From: Campylobacteraceae bacterium
GTDB lineage: Bacteria; Campylobacterota; Campylobacteria; Campylobacterales; Sulfurospirillaceae
Length of the DNA stretch: 64,000 nucleotides
Assembly (NCBI GenBank): GCA_027050775.1
Contig: JALUBH010000026.1
Span: 1-64,000 of the forward strand
Direction: 5' to 3'
Shown here in pieces: positions 31,542 to 40,922 of the stretch (the first letter of the stretch is position 1; the number at the start of each line of letters is the position of its first letter). A program made the position numbers and the translations under genes. Below the pieces are notes generated by a model, which did not search any database, had not been told where the DNA came from, and worked only from the letters and a program-made list of their open reading frames with translations.

Positions 31542-31827
31542 TTGCCAATGAAAAAAGAAGTTTTACAGCAAATAAATCTAAAAATTGCAATCCTAAAATG
31601 ATGATGATAGGAGCCAAATCAATTCCGCCAATGACTGTAGGTATGTACCTTCTTATGAAGGCATATACGGGCTCAGTTAGCCTGTTTAGAACTTGCACTA
31701 TCGGATTGTAAGGATCTGGTTTTACCCATGTGATTAGAGCAGATATTATCACAACCCAGATATATATGTTTATGACCATGTGTAAAATTTGTGCTACTGC
31801 TTCTATGAGCGTTGAAAATACTATCAT
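31531..31827 (-). CDS. YggT-family inner membrane protein
   Basis: 98 residues with two or three hydrophobic helices. The family signature appears as TWVKPDPYNPIVQVLNRLTEP followed by a helix rich in Ile and Leu. YggT proteins are linked to osmotic stress, cytochrome maturation in plastids (CCB3) and cell division factors, but the molecular role is not settled. It is translated ahead of slt with an 11-base overlap. Confidence 0.88.
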   Translation of the reverse strand: MIVFSTLIEAVAQILHMVINIYIWVVIISALITWVKPDPYNPIVQVLNRLTEPVYAFIRRYIPTVIGGIDLAPIIIILGLQFLDLFAVKLLFSLANAV

Positions 31828-31866
31828 TTTGTTACCTTAATTATCCTAATTTTTTTGTGATTTTAT

Positions 31867-32010
31867 CTAAAATATTCTTGTAAGTATATTTAAAAACTTT
31901 TCCCACAGAGATTTTTTCTGTGGTTTGTAAATTTCTGTGGTTTTGTTTATGAGCCAGTCGAGATGCATTGAAGCATTTTGCAGGTTTATAGGTTCAAAAT
32001 CATTTTGCAT
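31867..32010 (-). CDS. Small coupled gene after the MotB-like gene (47 codons)
   Basis: A 47-residue frame starting at ATG 32010, eleven bases before the end of the MotB-like gene, and ending at 31867. The product starts MQNDFEPINLQNASMHLDWL and has an amphipathic basic C-terminal half (KKSLWEKFLNILTRIF) that could lie on a membrane. Overlap with the upstream gene suggests translational coupling. It fills most of the 172-base gap before yggT. No family is recognised; it could be chance. Confidence 0.45.
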   Translation of the reverse strand: MQNDFEPINLQNASMHLDWLINKTTEIYKPQKKSLWEKFLNILTRIF

Positions 32011-33013
32011 CTAAAATCCTCTCTATCTCTTTCATCGCATTTTGATTTTTTAGTGAAAATTTTATCTCTATCCTTCTTGAGGCATCTTTGTTTTCTGTGC
32101 CGTCTTTGTTGTAAATCGGATCAAGATATGACCTCCCACTTGCTATCATTAGAGATCTTATATGGTGCTTTTTCACAAAATTAAGACTTAAAAGATAATT
32201 CATCACCTCGTAGGCCCTTTTTTGAGAAAGCTCTAAATTGTATAAAAATCCACCATCGCTATCAGTATGTCCTTCGATGATAATTTTGTTTATATGATCT
32301 TTGATGTCTTTATTTCCTAAAAGCGCACCAACATACTCTATAAAGACTTTTTTCAGTTGTTTTTTTGAATTCTCTTTGAGGACGGCTTTTCCCTTGTCAA
32401 ACAGTATATTTGATGAAAATCTCAAGGATCCGTTTTTTGGATTAATCTCTATCTTGCTGCCAAGTATTTTTTTAAGTTCAGCGATAACCCTTATGCGAAT
32501 TCCTGTGAGATTTTTTATCTTTTCTTTGGTTTTTTGCATTTGAGCTACAAGTCTGTCATATCTAGTCTCTTTTTCTCCTAGAGTATCGAGAAGTTTTAGT
32601 AGCTGCTCATCTTTTAATTTTATTGCACTTTTTTTGTCATTTAGTTCATTTGAAAGGACTAAGACTTTTCCTTTGTAGTCATCTAGACTCTTCTGCTTTT
32701 CTAAAAGAGAAGCATTTACATCGTTTATGACTGATTGTAGAATGACTATTTTATTGCTAAAAGAGCTTAATTGTGTATTTCTCTTAAAAAGCATGGCTTT
32801 TAAATCTTGGATTTCGTCATTTTTCAAATCAAGTGCACTTTTCTTCTTTTGTAGTGAGCTTTCGCTTGAGACAAGATTGTGTTTTAAGATGATGGATTTT
32901 GTTACAATTGCACCTATGAGGAGGATAAAGACAAAAAGCAGTCCTGCCATTAAATCTGCGTAAGATATCCAAAAGTTTGTGATGTCATCGTTTTTATTTT
33001 TTTTAAAAATCAT
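32000..33013 (-). CDS. MotB/OmpA-family motor protein with long coiled coil
   Basis: 337 residues. The N-terminus has the MotB/ZorB-type channel helix with Asp20 in WISYADLMAGLLF, expected to carry protons (or sodium ions) with the partner TolQ/MotA-like protein. A coiled coil covers about residues 50-170. The C-terminal OmpA domain (about 200-325) has IIEGHTDSDG and LSQKRAYEVMNYL, which bind peptidoglycan. Its partner gene is seven bases upstream. The pair is not accompanied by flagellar genes. Candidate roles are envelope tension or outer-membrane pulling, or a ZorB-like function. Confidence 0.85.
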   Translation of the reverse strand: MIFKKNKNDDITNFWISYADLMAGLLFVFILLIGAIVTKSIILKHNLVSSESSLQKKKSALDLKNDEIQDLKAMLFKRNTQLSSFSNKIVILQSVINDVNASLLEKQKSLDDYKGKVLVLSNELNDKKSAIKLKDEQLLKLLDTLGEKETRYDRLVAQMQKTKEKIKNLTGIRIRVIAELKKILGSKIEINPKNGSLRFSSNILFDKGKAVLKENSKKQLKKVFIEYVGALLGNKDIKDHINKIIIEGHTDSDGGFLYNLELSQKRAYEVMNYLLSLNFVKKHHIRSLMIASGRSYLDPIYNKDGTENKDASRRIEIKFSLKNQNAMKEIERILDAK

Positions 33014-33020
33014 CTGCTTA

Positions 33021-34148
33021 TTATCTCTTAAACTGTCTTAACATCTCTTTGTGGTACTCCTCTAAATCTTGCAAGATTTTTTCATTATGACCATCTAAAA
33101 GATAGGCGAAATCAGCAAGCTTCACAACTATATCAGCTACTTCTTTATCTATTTTTCCAAAAGATGAATCTATATTGTTTGCTAGTTTGTCATTTACAGT
33201 TGAAATGGTATTATCAAGTGAATTTGTAGCGTTTGTAAACTCTTTTATCGTATTATCGAGGTTTTGTGTTGCATTCAATGCTTCACTAGAGTATTGCACC
33301 TGTGAAAGTGTTTCACTGAGTTTGTTTGCCGCATTGTTCATGTCTTCGGTTATGCCTGAAAAAGAAGTTGAAGTTGTCTCTATAATATCTTTAAAATTGT
33401 TTAGGTACTCTTCATTTAAAACTCTTACTTTATCGGCCGTAAATATCTCTTTTAGTGCATTTACAAGATTTTGATTTTCTATCTGCCTATTTTCATACTG
33501 GTATTTGTCGAGCTCGTTTTGACTCCAAACATATTTTGAGTAGAGGGTTTTTATGTATTCAAGTGTTTTAGTAATTTTGCTTATTCCTCTTTTTTCAAAA
33601 AACATCCACCATAAAGATAAAAATATACCATAGATAGATGCATAAAAAGCGGTACCTACCCCACTTAAGAGTACGCTGATTTCACGATCTAGTGCTGCTA
33701 CATTTTGAACTGAAAAATCAGGCATTGACATAGCTATAGATATAAAAGTACCCAAAATTCCCAGCATTGGGAAGACTGTCGTTGCTATGGTTGAAAAATT
33801 ATCATTTCTAAAGCCGTTTATGTATTTCTCTAAAAAATCATCTATATTTGATAGGGATTTTTTATTTCCATTTATGGAGAGTAAGTTTTGATTTAGATGT
33901 TCTTGTAGTTTATCTCCTATTTCGTAAAAAGAGTTTCTGAAGCTACAAGCAGCAAAATTGGCATTGTGCTTAACAAAAAATATAAATATAAAAAATATAA
34001 AACCCAGTATAGTCAATGTGTGTGCCTCTACTTTTAACGGCACATAGCCAAAAAAAGCACCTACCGCAGCACAAAATAGCAGAAAAGGAACTGAGAATAT
34101 AACTAAAAAATTTGGAAAACAGTTTGATGATTCTTCTGTTGATAACAC
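33021..34148 (-). CDS. MotA/TolQ/ExbB-type proton channel protein
   Basis: 375 residues. Two early helices (about 12-58) are followed by a cytoplasmic segment, then TTVFPMLGILGTFISIAM and SGVGTAFYASIYGIFLSLWW, the two conserved MotA/ExbB channel helices. A cytoplasmic tail of about 170 residues with coiled-coil character follows, much longer than ExbB. The start is GTG with AGGAGAC upstream. It is divergent from the Crp/Fnr gene. The long tail resembles ZorA, but no ZorC/ZorD genes follow; the system is an orphan pair. Confidence 0.85.
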   Translation of the reverse strand: MLSTEESSNCFPNFLVIFSVPFLLFCAAVGAFFGYVPLKVEAHTLTILGFIFFIFIFFVKHNANFAACSFRNSFYEIGDKLQEHLNQNLLSINGNKKSLSNIDDFLEKYINGFRNDNFSTIATTVFPMLGILGTFISIAMSMPDFSVQNVAALDREISVLLSGVGTAFYASIYGIFLSLWWMFFEKRGISKITKTLEYIKTLYSKYVWSQNELDKYQYENRQIENQNLVNALKEIFTADKVRVLNEEYLNNFKDIIETTSTSFSGITEDMNNAANKLSETLSQVQYSSEALNATQNLDNTIKEFTNATNSLDNTISTVNDKLANNIDSSFGKIDKEVADIVVKLADFAYLLDGHNEKILQDLEEYHKEMLRQFKR

Positions 34149-34182
34149 TATCGTCTCCTATATTATAAAACTACTAAAAAGT

Positions 34183-34220
34183 ATTATATCACAATTGATT
34201 AAATTTTTTTATGATAAAAT
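34183..34220. promoter_or_regulatory. Divergent promoter region between the motor pair and the Crp/Fnr gene
   Basis: On the minus strand TATAAT (34188-34183) lies about 35 bases before the GTG of the MotA-like gene. On the plus strand ATGATAAAAT (about 34211-34220) is a -10-like box ahead of CAGGA and ATG 34254. I see no clean TTGAT-N4-ATCAA Fnr site here. Confidence 0.4.
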
Positions 34221-34253
34221 ATACAAAAAGCAAAAAAAGTCAGGATTTTGTTA

Positions 34254-34904
34254 ATGCTGGAAAAACTACAATCTACTCCTTTACTTGGTTCTTTGCCTGT
34301 AGAGTTAGTAGAAGAGATTTCACTCTTTTGTAAAATAAAAAAATTTACAAAAAATGAAGTGCTTTTTTATGAAAATGATGAAGTGGAAACTATATACTAC
34401 ATACTTAAAGGATCTGTTAAATTTTACAAGGTTGACAGGTTTGATAATGAGATATTTTTATATAAGCTCTCCAAAAATTCTCTAATTTTTGATCTTTCCA
34501 AATTGTGCGATGAATACATACTCCAATGTTTTGCAAATGCTGAATTTATAGAAGAGAGTGAAATTTTAGCTATTGATGCAAAAAAGTTTAAAGCGTTGAT
34601 GAAAAAAGACCAAAAATTGATGCGAAGAATTATGAAAGAATCTTTTTTGATGATTCAACAGATGCAGTGTATTATAAGTCGGGATATTGTGTTTGACGGA
34701 ACAGCAAAGGTTGCCCACATGATAGATAATGATTTGAAAGATTTTAATATGCTTAAGAAACATGAAATAGCATATATGTTGCACATGCAACCAGAAACAC
34801 TCTCGAGGATTTTGAAAAAATTAACAAGAAACAGTATCATCAGGATGGAAAATAACCAAGTAGCAGTTCAGGACTCCAAAGAGCTGAAAGATATATATAG
34901 TTAA
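34254..34904 (+). CDS. Crp/Fnr-family transcription regulator
   Basis: A 216-residue regulator with an N-terminal cyclic-nucleotide-binding-like beta-roll (about 15-110; ENDEVETIYYILKGSVKFY) and a C-terminal winged helix whose recognition helix lies in MQPETLSRILKKLTRNSII. It has no N-terminal Cys cluster, so it is not an oxygen-sensing Fnr of the usual type. ATG 34254 is preferred (CAGGA eight bases upstream) to TTG 34248. It is 11 bases ahead of the PilJ-type sensor and just upstream of nap, so it probably controls nitrate respiration; this is inference. Confidence 0.85.
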   Translation: MLEKLQSTPLLGSLPVELVEEISLFCKIKKFTKNEVLFYENDEVETIYYILKGSVKFYKVDRFDNEIFLYKLSKNSLIFDLSKLCDEYILQCFANAEFIEESEILAIDAKKFKALMKKDQKLMRRIMKESFLMIQQMQCIISRDIVFDGTAKVAHMIDNDLKDFNMLKKHEIAYMLHMQPETLSRILKKLTRNSIIRMENNQVAVQDSKELKDIYS

Positions 34905-34915
34905 GGAATTTTACA

Positions 34916-36292
34916 ATGATTAAACCATCAGGCATAAACAATAAATTAAAATTAGTAGGAGGTTCTCTTACTTTTGTGGTGATTGCAACTATCATGATTT
35001 CATTATATATGAATATTAGAAGTAAAAAAGATGCACTTATCATCAATATAGCAGGAAAGCAAAGAATGCTTACACAAAAAATCAGTAAGGAGATTTTTTA
35101 TGATATACTTAAATATTCTACAGATTTTAGGATAGTTGATAGTGCTATGAGCACATTTGAAAATAATCTCCACGATCTTATCAACGGAAACAGTGCAAAA
35201 GGTATCTATCCGCCACAAAATAAAAAAATAACAGAAAAATTAAAACAGGTTCAAAAGATGTGGGTGCCTTTTAAACTACATGTCCAAGAGTTGGAAAAAA
35301 ATCTAGAAAAAATAAGCCCTAGTTTAGAAGTATTTACTATTAAAATCAATAAAATCCTATCTATGTCCGACAATATAGTAAAAACTATGGTAAAAAACAA
35401 TATGAAAGGTACATATATAGACTTATCTGGCAGGCAAAGAATGCTCTCTCAAAGAATGGGTCTATTTCTAAAGAGATATCTAAGAACTTCAAATAGAGAA
35501 GATTTTATAATATATCTAAACGCCAAGGATTTATATAACATGACGATTATAAACTTTTTAAACGATGAAAATATAAAAGATAATAAAGTGGTATATGCGG
35601 CTTGTAGAGCCACTTATGACGATTGGAAAAATTTTCAGAAATATGCAAATAAACTTATAAGTGAACAAGCAAACATAAATAAACTCACACAATATATATA
35701 TAAAAACAATGTTATAGTACTCAAAAATATGGATGAAGCCGTATGGCTTTTTACGGATTATAGCGAACAAAAAAATATGTTTTTCGTTTATATACAATTT
35801 ACGCTTTTGAGTTTGGGCTTAATTATGATTTTGTATAGTTTTTTACTTACAAAAGAGATCATAAACCATGTTAGGGATTTTATAGATAAAGCAAAAATGT
35901 TAGCCTCGGTCGATATAGCTCAAATCAATTCAAAAAATTTTAAACTTGCAGAAGCAAATGAAGATGAACTTAAAGAAGCCTCTAGCCATATAAATTCTTT
36001 TGTGCAAAAGGTAAATAATGCTCTAAATCATTCCCAAGATGCCATAGATAAGGCCGGAAGAGCCGTTGAAGAACTTGAGAGTCTCTCGGATGGTGCTAGC
36101 GAAGCACTATCTTCTTTGGAGTTTAATTGTAAGGATAAAAAAGGTTTTGACAAAAAGATAAGTGCCACAGAAGATATAGCAATAGAATCAACTGAAAACC
36201 TTCTACATGTAACAAAGATGCTTGAAAAATTAAAATCAAATCTAAATTCAATATCACGAATGGAACAAGAAAAAAGTGATAATTTGACTTAA
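34916..36292 (+). CDS. PilJ-type (nitrate P-box-like) membrane sensor without a recognised output domain
   Basis: 458 residues. TM1 (about 14-32) and TM2 (about 289-311) enclose a periplasmic helical region with two PilJ/NarX-like boxes: AGKQRMLTQKI (46-56) and SGRQRMLSQRMG (171-182). In NarX the equivalent box binds nitrate. After TM2 come about 145 cytoplasmic residues that look like coiled coil, with no histidine-kinase, GGDEF or clear chemoreceptor signalling tip. Its place between the Crp/Fnr gene and napA suggests nitrate or nitrite sensing; signal output is unknown. A degraded palindrome copy (36204-36211) lies near the end. Confidence 0.8.
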   Translation: MIKPSGINNKLKLVGGSLTFVVIATIMISLYMNIRSKKDALIINIAGKQRMLTQKISKEIFYDILKYSTDFRIVDSAMSTFENNLHDLINGNSAKGIYPPQNKKITEKLKQVQKMWVPFKLHVQELEKNLEKISPSLEVFTIKINKILSMSDNIVKTMVKNNMKGTYIDLSGRQRMLSQRMGLFLKRYLRTSNREDFIIYLNAKDLYNMTIINFLNDENIKDNKVVYAACRATYDDWKNFQKYANKLISEQANINKLTQYIYKNNVIVLKNMDEAVWLFTDYSEQKNMFFVYIQFTLLSLGLIMILYSFLLTKEIINHVRDFIDKAKMLASVDIAQINSKNFKLAEANEDELKEASSHINSFVQKVNNALNHSQDAIDKAGRAVEELESLSDGASEALSSLEFNCKDKKGFDKKISATEDIAIESTENLLHVTKMLEKLKSNLNSISRMEQEKSDNLT

Positions 36293-36305
36293 GTCATAGA
36301 ATTAT

Positions 36306-36354
36306 CCTCCTTTTAAATGATACTATCGAGATGATTAAAAATTTCAATAGGAGG
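36306..36354 (+). promoter_or_regulatory. napA leader with possible ribosome-site pairing
   Basis: The napA ribosome site AGGAGG (36349-36354, five bases before ATG) is fully complementary to CCTCCT at 36306-36311. A 6-bp stem with a 37-base AT-rich loop could mask initiation. The stem is short, so this is a hint rather than a demonstrated switch. Confidence 0.3.
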
Positions 36355-36359
36355 TAAGA

Positions 36360-39206
36360 ATGTCGCTTTCAAGAAGAGACTTTTTAAAGTCAACTGCTGC
36401 TGCTAGTGCAGCCGCCGCTGTAGGTATCTCTATCCCTGATGATATGCAAGCTGCTGCTACTGCAACGCAGGATAAATGGAGATGGGATAAGGCAGCTTGT
36501 CGTTTTTGTGGAACGGGTTGTGGAATTATGCTAGCCACCAAGGGTAAAGGATTAAATAGAAAGATTGTTGCGGTCAAAGGAGACCCGGCAGCTCCGGTAA
36601 ATAGAGGTCTTAATTGTATTAAAGGTTATTTTAATGCTAAGATTATGTATGGTGCCGATAGGTTAACAACACCATTGCTTAGGATGAATGCTAATGGTGA
36701 ATTTGACAAGTATGGTAAATTTGCACCTGTTAGTTGGAAAAGAGCATTTGACGAGATGGAAAAACACATCAGATATGCTTTAAAGAAAAACGGTCCTGAA
36801 GCAGTTGGTGTTTTTGCAAGTGGACAATATACTATCATGGAAGGCTATGCTGCTCAAAAAGTGATGAAAGCCGGTTTTAGAAGTAATGCTTTTGATCCGA
36901 ATGCAAGACACTGTATGGCTAGTGCCGTTGTCGGTTTTTATCAGACTTTTGGAATCGATGAGCCAAGTGGTTGCTATGATGACATAGAGTTGACAGATAC
37001 TATCATAGCTTGGGGTTCAAATATGGCAGAGATGCATCCGATCCTTTGGTCAAGATGTACAGATAGAAAACTTAGTGATCCAAATCATGTAAAAGTTGTC
37101 AGTATCCAGACATATATCAATAGAACTTGTGATTTAGCTGATGATACGATTATCTTCAGACCTCAAACAGATATGCTTTTATGGAATTATGTAGCAAGAG
37201 AGATTGTATATAATCATCCTGAAGCAATTGATTGGGATTTTGTAAAAAAACATATAATTTTTGCAGCCGGTCCTGTAAATATCGGTTATGGCATGAGAAG
37301 AAAGGGTGAACCTTCTTTGACTCCTGCTAGAAGTGACGGAAGCTCAGGACGATATGATGCAAAAGAGATGCAAACTATCAGTAAAGAGATGAGTAAAAAA
37401 GTAGGCTCGAGAGAAGCTCCTGCATTGGCGCCTTATGGTTACAATGAAGGTGAAGTTATGAAAAACAGTGCAGGTACTTTAAAGCACTGGCATATCAGTT
37501 TTGAAGAGTATAAAAAATCACTAGAACCATATACACTTGATTATGTAGCAAAAGTTTCAAAAGGTGATCCCGATGAGCCGTTAGATGCATATAAAGCAAA
37601 GTTAAAAAGATTAGCTGCTTTGTATATAGAAAAAGGAAGAAAAGTAGTAAGTTTTTGGACAATGGGTATGAACCAACACACTCGTGGTAGCTGGGTAAAT
37701 ACTTTGTCTTATAATGTTCACTTTTTATTAAACAAACAAGCAAAACCTGGAAATGGTGCTTACTCATTGACCGGACAACCAAGTGCATGTGGAACTGCAA
37801 GAGAAGTCGGAACATTTTGTCATAGACTACCGGCAGATATGATGGTCAAAGTCAAAAAACACAGGGTGATAGCAGAAAAAAGATGGCACATACCAGAAAA
37901 TACCCTAAATCCTATCGGAAATCAGCATATTATGAAAATCCACAGAGATATAGAAGATAGATTTATAAAATTTGCATGGGTAAATGTATGTAATGCTTAC
38001 CAAGATAGTGCAAGTGCAAAGCACTGGTTGAAAGCCGCAAGAGAGGTAAAAGATCTCTTCTTGGTTACAAGTGACGGATATCCCGGAATTTCTGCTATGG
38101 TTTCGGATCTTGTGCTTCCAAGTGCTATGATATATGAAAAATGGGGTGCTTATGGAAATGCCGAGAGAAGAAGTCAACACTGGAGACAACAAGTACTGCC
38201 CGTAGGCAATGCCATGAGTGATACTTGGCAGTGGGTTGAGCTTTCTAAAAGATTTACAGTTGATGACCTTTGGGGACCTTATACTCTAAGAAATGGTACA
38301 AAACTAGCTGATGTTAGAGGTGCTGCACAAGCTATGGGATACAAAGGCGATACAACTATGTATGAGATACTATTTGCAAATGATAGAGCCAAAACTTATA
38401 AAGCAGATAGAGTAAATGATCCAATTCAGCGAGGATATGATGATTCTGAAGTTTTTGGGGATGAAAGAAATGTTGTCGGAAGTGATGGAAAAGTCTTTAA
38501 GGGATACGGTTTCTTTATTCATAAATATTTATGGGAAGAGTATGCAGATTTTGGCAGAGGTCACGGTCATGACTTGGCTCCATTTGATGTTTATCAAAGA
38601 GTTAGAGGCCTTAGGTGGCCGGTTGTAAATGGAAAAGAGACACTTTGGAGGTTTAATGGCGAGTACGATCCTTATGTTAAACACTTCGCAGGTCCAAATG
38701 CAGATTTTGCATTCTATGGTCCGATAGCTAAAAATTTATTCCAAGGAAATCTAAGAGGAATGAACAAATCTCTTGGTAAAAAAGGGCTTAAAAATAAAGC
38801 GAAAATCTTTGCCCGTCCATATATGGATCCACCGGAAATGCCAGATGCCGAATATGATACTTGGTTGTGTACCGGCAGGGTGCTTGAACACTGGCATAGT
38901 GGAACTATGACTATGAGAGTTCCTGAACTTTTCCGTGCCGTTCCTGAAGCACTATGTTATATGAATCCAAAAAGTGCACAAGAAAAAGGCCTAAAAAGAG
39001 GTGATTTGGCATGGATTGAGAGTAGAAGAGGAAAAGTAAAAGTCAGAGTTGAAACAAGAGGAAGAAACAGACCTCCTAGGGGATTGGTTTTTGTGCCTTG
39101 GTTTGATGAAAAGATTTTGATAAATAAAGTTTGTTTGGATGCTACATGTCCTATGTCAAAGCAGACAGACTATAAAAAATGTGCCGTTAAGATATATAAA
39201 ATATAA
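36360..39206 (+). CDS. napA: Periplasmic nitrate reductase, catalytic subunit
   Basis: A 948-residue Mo-bisMGD enzyme that reduces nitrate to nitrite in the periplasm. The twin-arginine signal is [13 protein letters not shown]. The 4Fe-4S ligands are Cys47, Cys50, Cys54 and Cys86 (CRFCGTGC then GLNCIKG). The Mo ligand is Cys185 in [10 protein letters not shown]. The length of about 950 is typical of Campylobacterota NapA and exceeds the 828 of E. coli by internal insertions. A very strong AGGAGG ribosome site precedes it. First gene of napAGHBF-x-LD; the absence of napC is usual here because NapGH supplies electrons. Confidence 0.98.
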   Translation: MSLSRRDFLKSTAAASAAAAVGISIPDDMQAAATATQDKWRWDKAACRFCGTGCGIMLATKGKGLNRKIVAVKGDPAAPVNRGLNCIKGYFNAKIMYGADRLTTPLLRMNANGEFDKYGKFAPVSWKRAFDEMEKHIRYALKKNGPEAVGVFASGQYTIMEGYAAQKVMKAGFRSNAFDPNARHCMASAVVGFYQTFGIDEPSGCYDDIELTDTIIAWGSNMAEMHPILWSRCTDRKLSDPNHVKVVSIQTYINRTCDLADDTIIFRPQTDMLLWNYVAREIVYNHPEAIDWDFVKKHIIFAAGPVNIGYGMRRKGEPSLTPARSDGSSGRYDAKEMQTISKEMSKKVGSREAPALAPYGYNEGEVMKNSAGTLKHWHISFEEYKKSLEPYTLDYVAKVSKGDPDEPLDAYKAKLKRLAALYIEKGRKVVSFWTMGMNQHTRGSWVNTLSYNVHFLLNKQAKPGNGAYSLTGQPSACGTAREVGTFCHRLPADMMVKVKKHRVIAEKRWHIPENTLNPIGNQHIMKIHRDIEDRFIKFAWVNVCNAYQDSASAKHWLKAAREVKDLFLVTSDGYPGISAMVSDLVLPSAMIYEKWGAYGNAERRSQHWRQQVLPVGNAMSDTWQWVELSKRFTVDDLWGPYTLRNGTKLADVRGAAQAMGYKGDTTMYEILFANDRAKTYKADRVNDPIQRGYDDSEVFGDERNVVGSDGKVFKGYGFFIHKYLWEEYADFGRGHGHDLAPFDVYQRVRGLRWPVVNGKETLWRFNGEYDPYVKHFAGPNADFAFYGPIAKNLFQGNLRGMNKSLGKKGLKNKAKIFARPYMDPPEMPDAEYDTWLCTGRVLEHWHSGTMTMRVPELFRAVPEALCYMNPKSAQEKGLKRGDLAWIESRRGKVKVRVETRGRNRPPRGLVFVPWFDEKILINKVCLDATCPMSKQTDYKKCAVKIYKI

Positions 39207-39217
39207 AAGGGTAAATT

Positions 39218-40099
39218 TTGAATCACAAACAAGAAAAGGTTAAGTCATATAGACAGCCACTAAGTAAGAGTAGAAGGGGATTTTTAGGTACAACTAGAAA
39301 TATCGGTCTAGCAATATTGGGTGGATTGACTTGGAGTGCTTATGTGGATGAAGCAAAGGCAAATAAGCTTTTGCTTAGACCTCCGGGAGCACTCAAAGAG
39401 AGTGATTTTCTTAAAACTTGCATCAAATGTGGTTTGTGTGTAGATGCTTGTCGAAACAGAAACGGAAATATCATCTTTGATGATAATGGCAAAAGAGTTG
39501 GCACGAAAGACCCGACTCTTAGACTGGCAGTTCCAGGAGATAACAAGCCACTAGGAAATCCATTTTTTATAGCAAGAGAAAATCCTTGTTTTATGTGTGA
39601 TGATATACCTTGTGTTCCAGCTTGCCCTAGCGGAGCTCTTGACATATTAAGTGTAACAAACAAAAAGACAAAAAAGCTAGATATCAATATGGCAAGAATG
39701 GGCTTGGCAGTTGTTCATAAAGAGAGCTGTATAGCTTATTGGGGACTCCAATGTGATGCATGCTATAGAGCTTGTCCTCTTATGGGAAAGGCTTTGAGCA
39801 TAAATATGCAGATGAACAAAAGAACAGGAAAACATGCATTTTTGCTACCCGTTGTTCATAGTGATATATGTACAGGTTGTGGACTTTGTGAAAAGGCTTG
39901 TATCGTTGAGAAAGCTGCCATTTTTGTTCTTCCTCGTGAGCTTGCGATGGGAAAGGTTGGAACTCACTATGTAAAAGGATGGGATAAAAAAGATCAGCAA
40001 AGAGTGGGGGTTGCCCAGTCAATCCATACCATAGACAAAAGAAGCGAGAAAAAAGCGATAGATAAACTAAATAACCCAGGAGGGCTGTTAGATGACTAG
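39218..40099 (+). CDS. napG: Quinol dehydrogenase ferredoxin subunit NapG
   Basis: A 293-residue periplasmic iron-sulfur protein with a twin-arginine-type signal (SKSRRGFLGTTRNIG) and several 4Fe-4S clusters: CIKCGLCVDAC near 68-78, CFMCDDIPCVPAC, CDACYRAC and CTGCGLCEKAC. With NapH it moves electrons from menaquinol towards NapB/NapA. The start is TTG, after AAAAGGG. It overlaps napH by eight bases. Confidence 0.95.
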   Translation: MNHKQEKVKSYRQPLSKSRRGFLGTTRNIGLAILGGLTWSAYVDEAKANKLLLRPPGALKESDFLKTCIKCGLCVDACRNRNGNIIFDDNGKRVGTKDPTLRLAVPGDNKPLGNPFFIARENPCFMCDDIPCVPACPSGALDILSVTNKKTKKLDINMARMGLAVVHKESCIAYWGLQCDACYRACPLMGKALSINMQMNKRTGKHAFLLPVVHSDICTGCGLCEKACIVEKAAIFVLPRELAMGKVGTHYVKGWDKKDQQRVGVAQSIHTIDKRSEKKAIDKLNNPGGLLDD

Positions 40100-40922
40100 A
40101 GTAAGATATCTTATAGCAAGAAGAGTTGTTCAAGTGGCTATTTTGTTGCTATATTTCGGAGGAAATTATTATGGATGGAAGATGCTTACAGGAGATCTCA
40201 GTTCATCATCAATATTAGGAACAGTGCCTCTAAGCGATCCTTATGCTGTGCTTCAAATGTTTGTAGCAGGAGCTGTTATATCATCAAATATTCTTATAGG
40301 AGCAGCGATTATTTTCTTATTTTATGCTCTTATCGGTGGTAGAGCTTTTTGCTCTTGGGTTTGCCCGGTCAATATCATAACTGATGCCGCAAATTGGACA
40401 AGAAGAAAGTTTGGTTTTGATATGGTTGCAAAAAAACAGCCCTCAACTAGACACTTGAGATATTGGGTTTTAGTTATAAGCTTGATTATCTCATTTTTTC
40501 TCGGACTTACTGCTTTTGAGTTTGTTTCACCTATATCTATGGTGCATAGAGGCATCATTTTTGGTATGGGATTTGGTTGGGCGGCTATGGCAATACTCTA
40601 TCTATTTGATCTTTTTGTGCTTAAAAATGGCTGGTGTGGACATATTTGCCCACTCGGAGGTTTTTATTCTATAATCGGAAAATTCAGATTACTAAAAGTT
40701 AAACACGATAGCGTTGCCTGCACAGGGTGTATGAATTGTAAAGTTGTATGTCCAGAATCGCAAGTTTTACATATGATAGACAAAGTTTCCGTTCCTGTAA
40801 CCTCAGGAGAGTGCACAAATTGTGGCAGATGCATAGATGTTTGTGAAGATAATGCCCTCGGGTTCTTTTTAAAAGTTAAAAATAATAATGAAGGAGAGAT
40901 AAATAATGAAAAAAATGAGTAA
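40092..40922 (+). CDS. napH: Quinol dehydrogenase membrane subunit NapH
   Basis: A 276-residue protein with four membrane helices. Cytoplasmic CSWVCPVN and CGHICPLGG motifs are the conserved Cys-x3-CP pair of NapH. The C-terminal domain holds two 4Fe-4S sites, CTGCMNCKVVCPE and CTNCGRCIDVCED. It takes electrons from menaquinol and passes them to NapG. The final 17 bases overlap napB. Confidence 0.95.
   Translation: MTRVRYLIARRVVQVAILLLYFGGNYYGWKMLTGDLSSSSILGTVPLSDPYAVLQMFVAGAVISSNILIGAAIIFLFYALIGGRAFCSWVCPVNIITDAANWTRRKFGFDMVAKKQPSTRHLRYWVLVISLIISFFLGLTAFEFVSPISMVHRGIIFGMGFGWAAMAILYLFDLFVLKNGWCGHICPLGGFYSIIGKFRLLKVKHDSVACTGCMNCKVVCPESQVLHMIDKVSVPVTSGECTNCGRCIDVCEDNALGFFLKVKNNNEGEINNEKNE

Noticed and set aside
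31867-34148. Complete Zorya antiphage system
   Set aside because: Only ZorA/ZorB-like parts are present. The neighbours are yggT and slt on one side and a Crp/Fnr regulator on the other; no helicase or nuclease follows, so I do not call a Zorya system.
34149-34247. Fnr or Crp binding site in the divergent gap
   Set aside because: Half-sites such as TTGAT and TCACA occur, but no properly spaced dyad was found.
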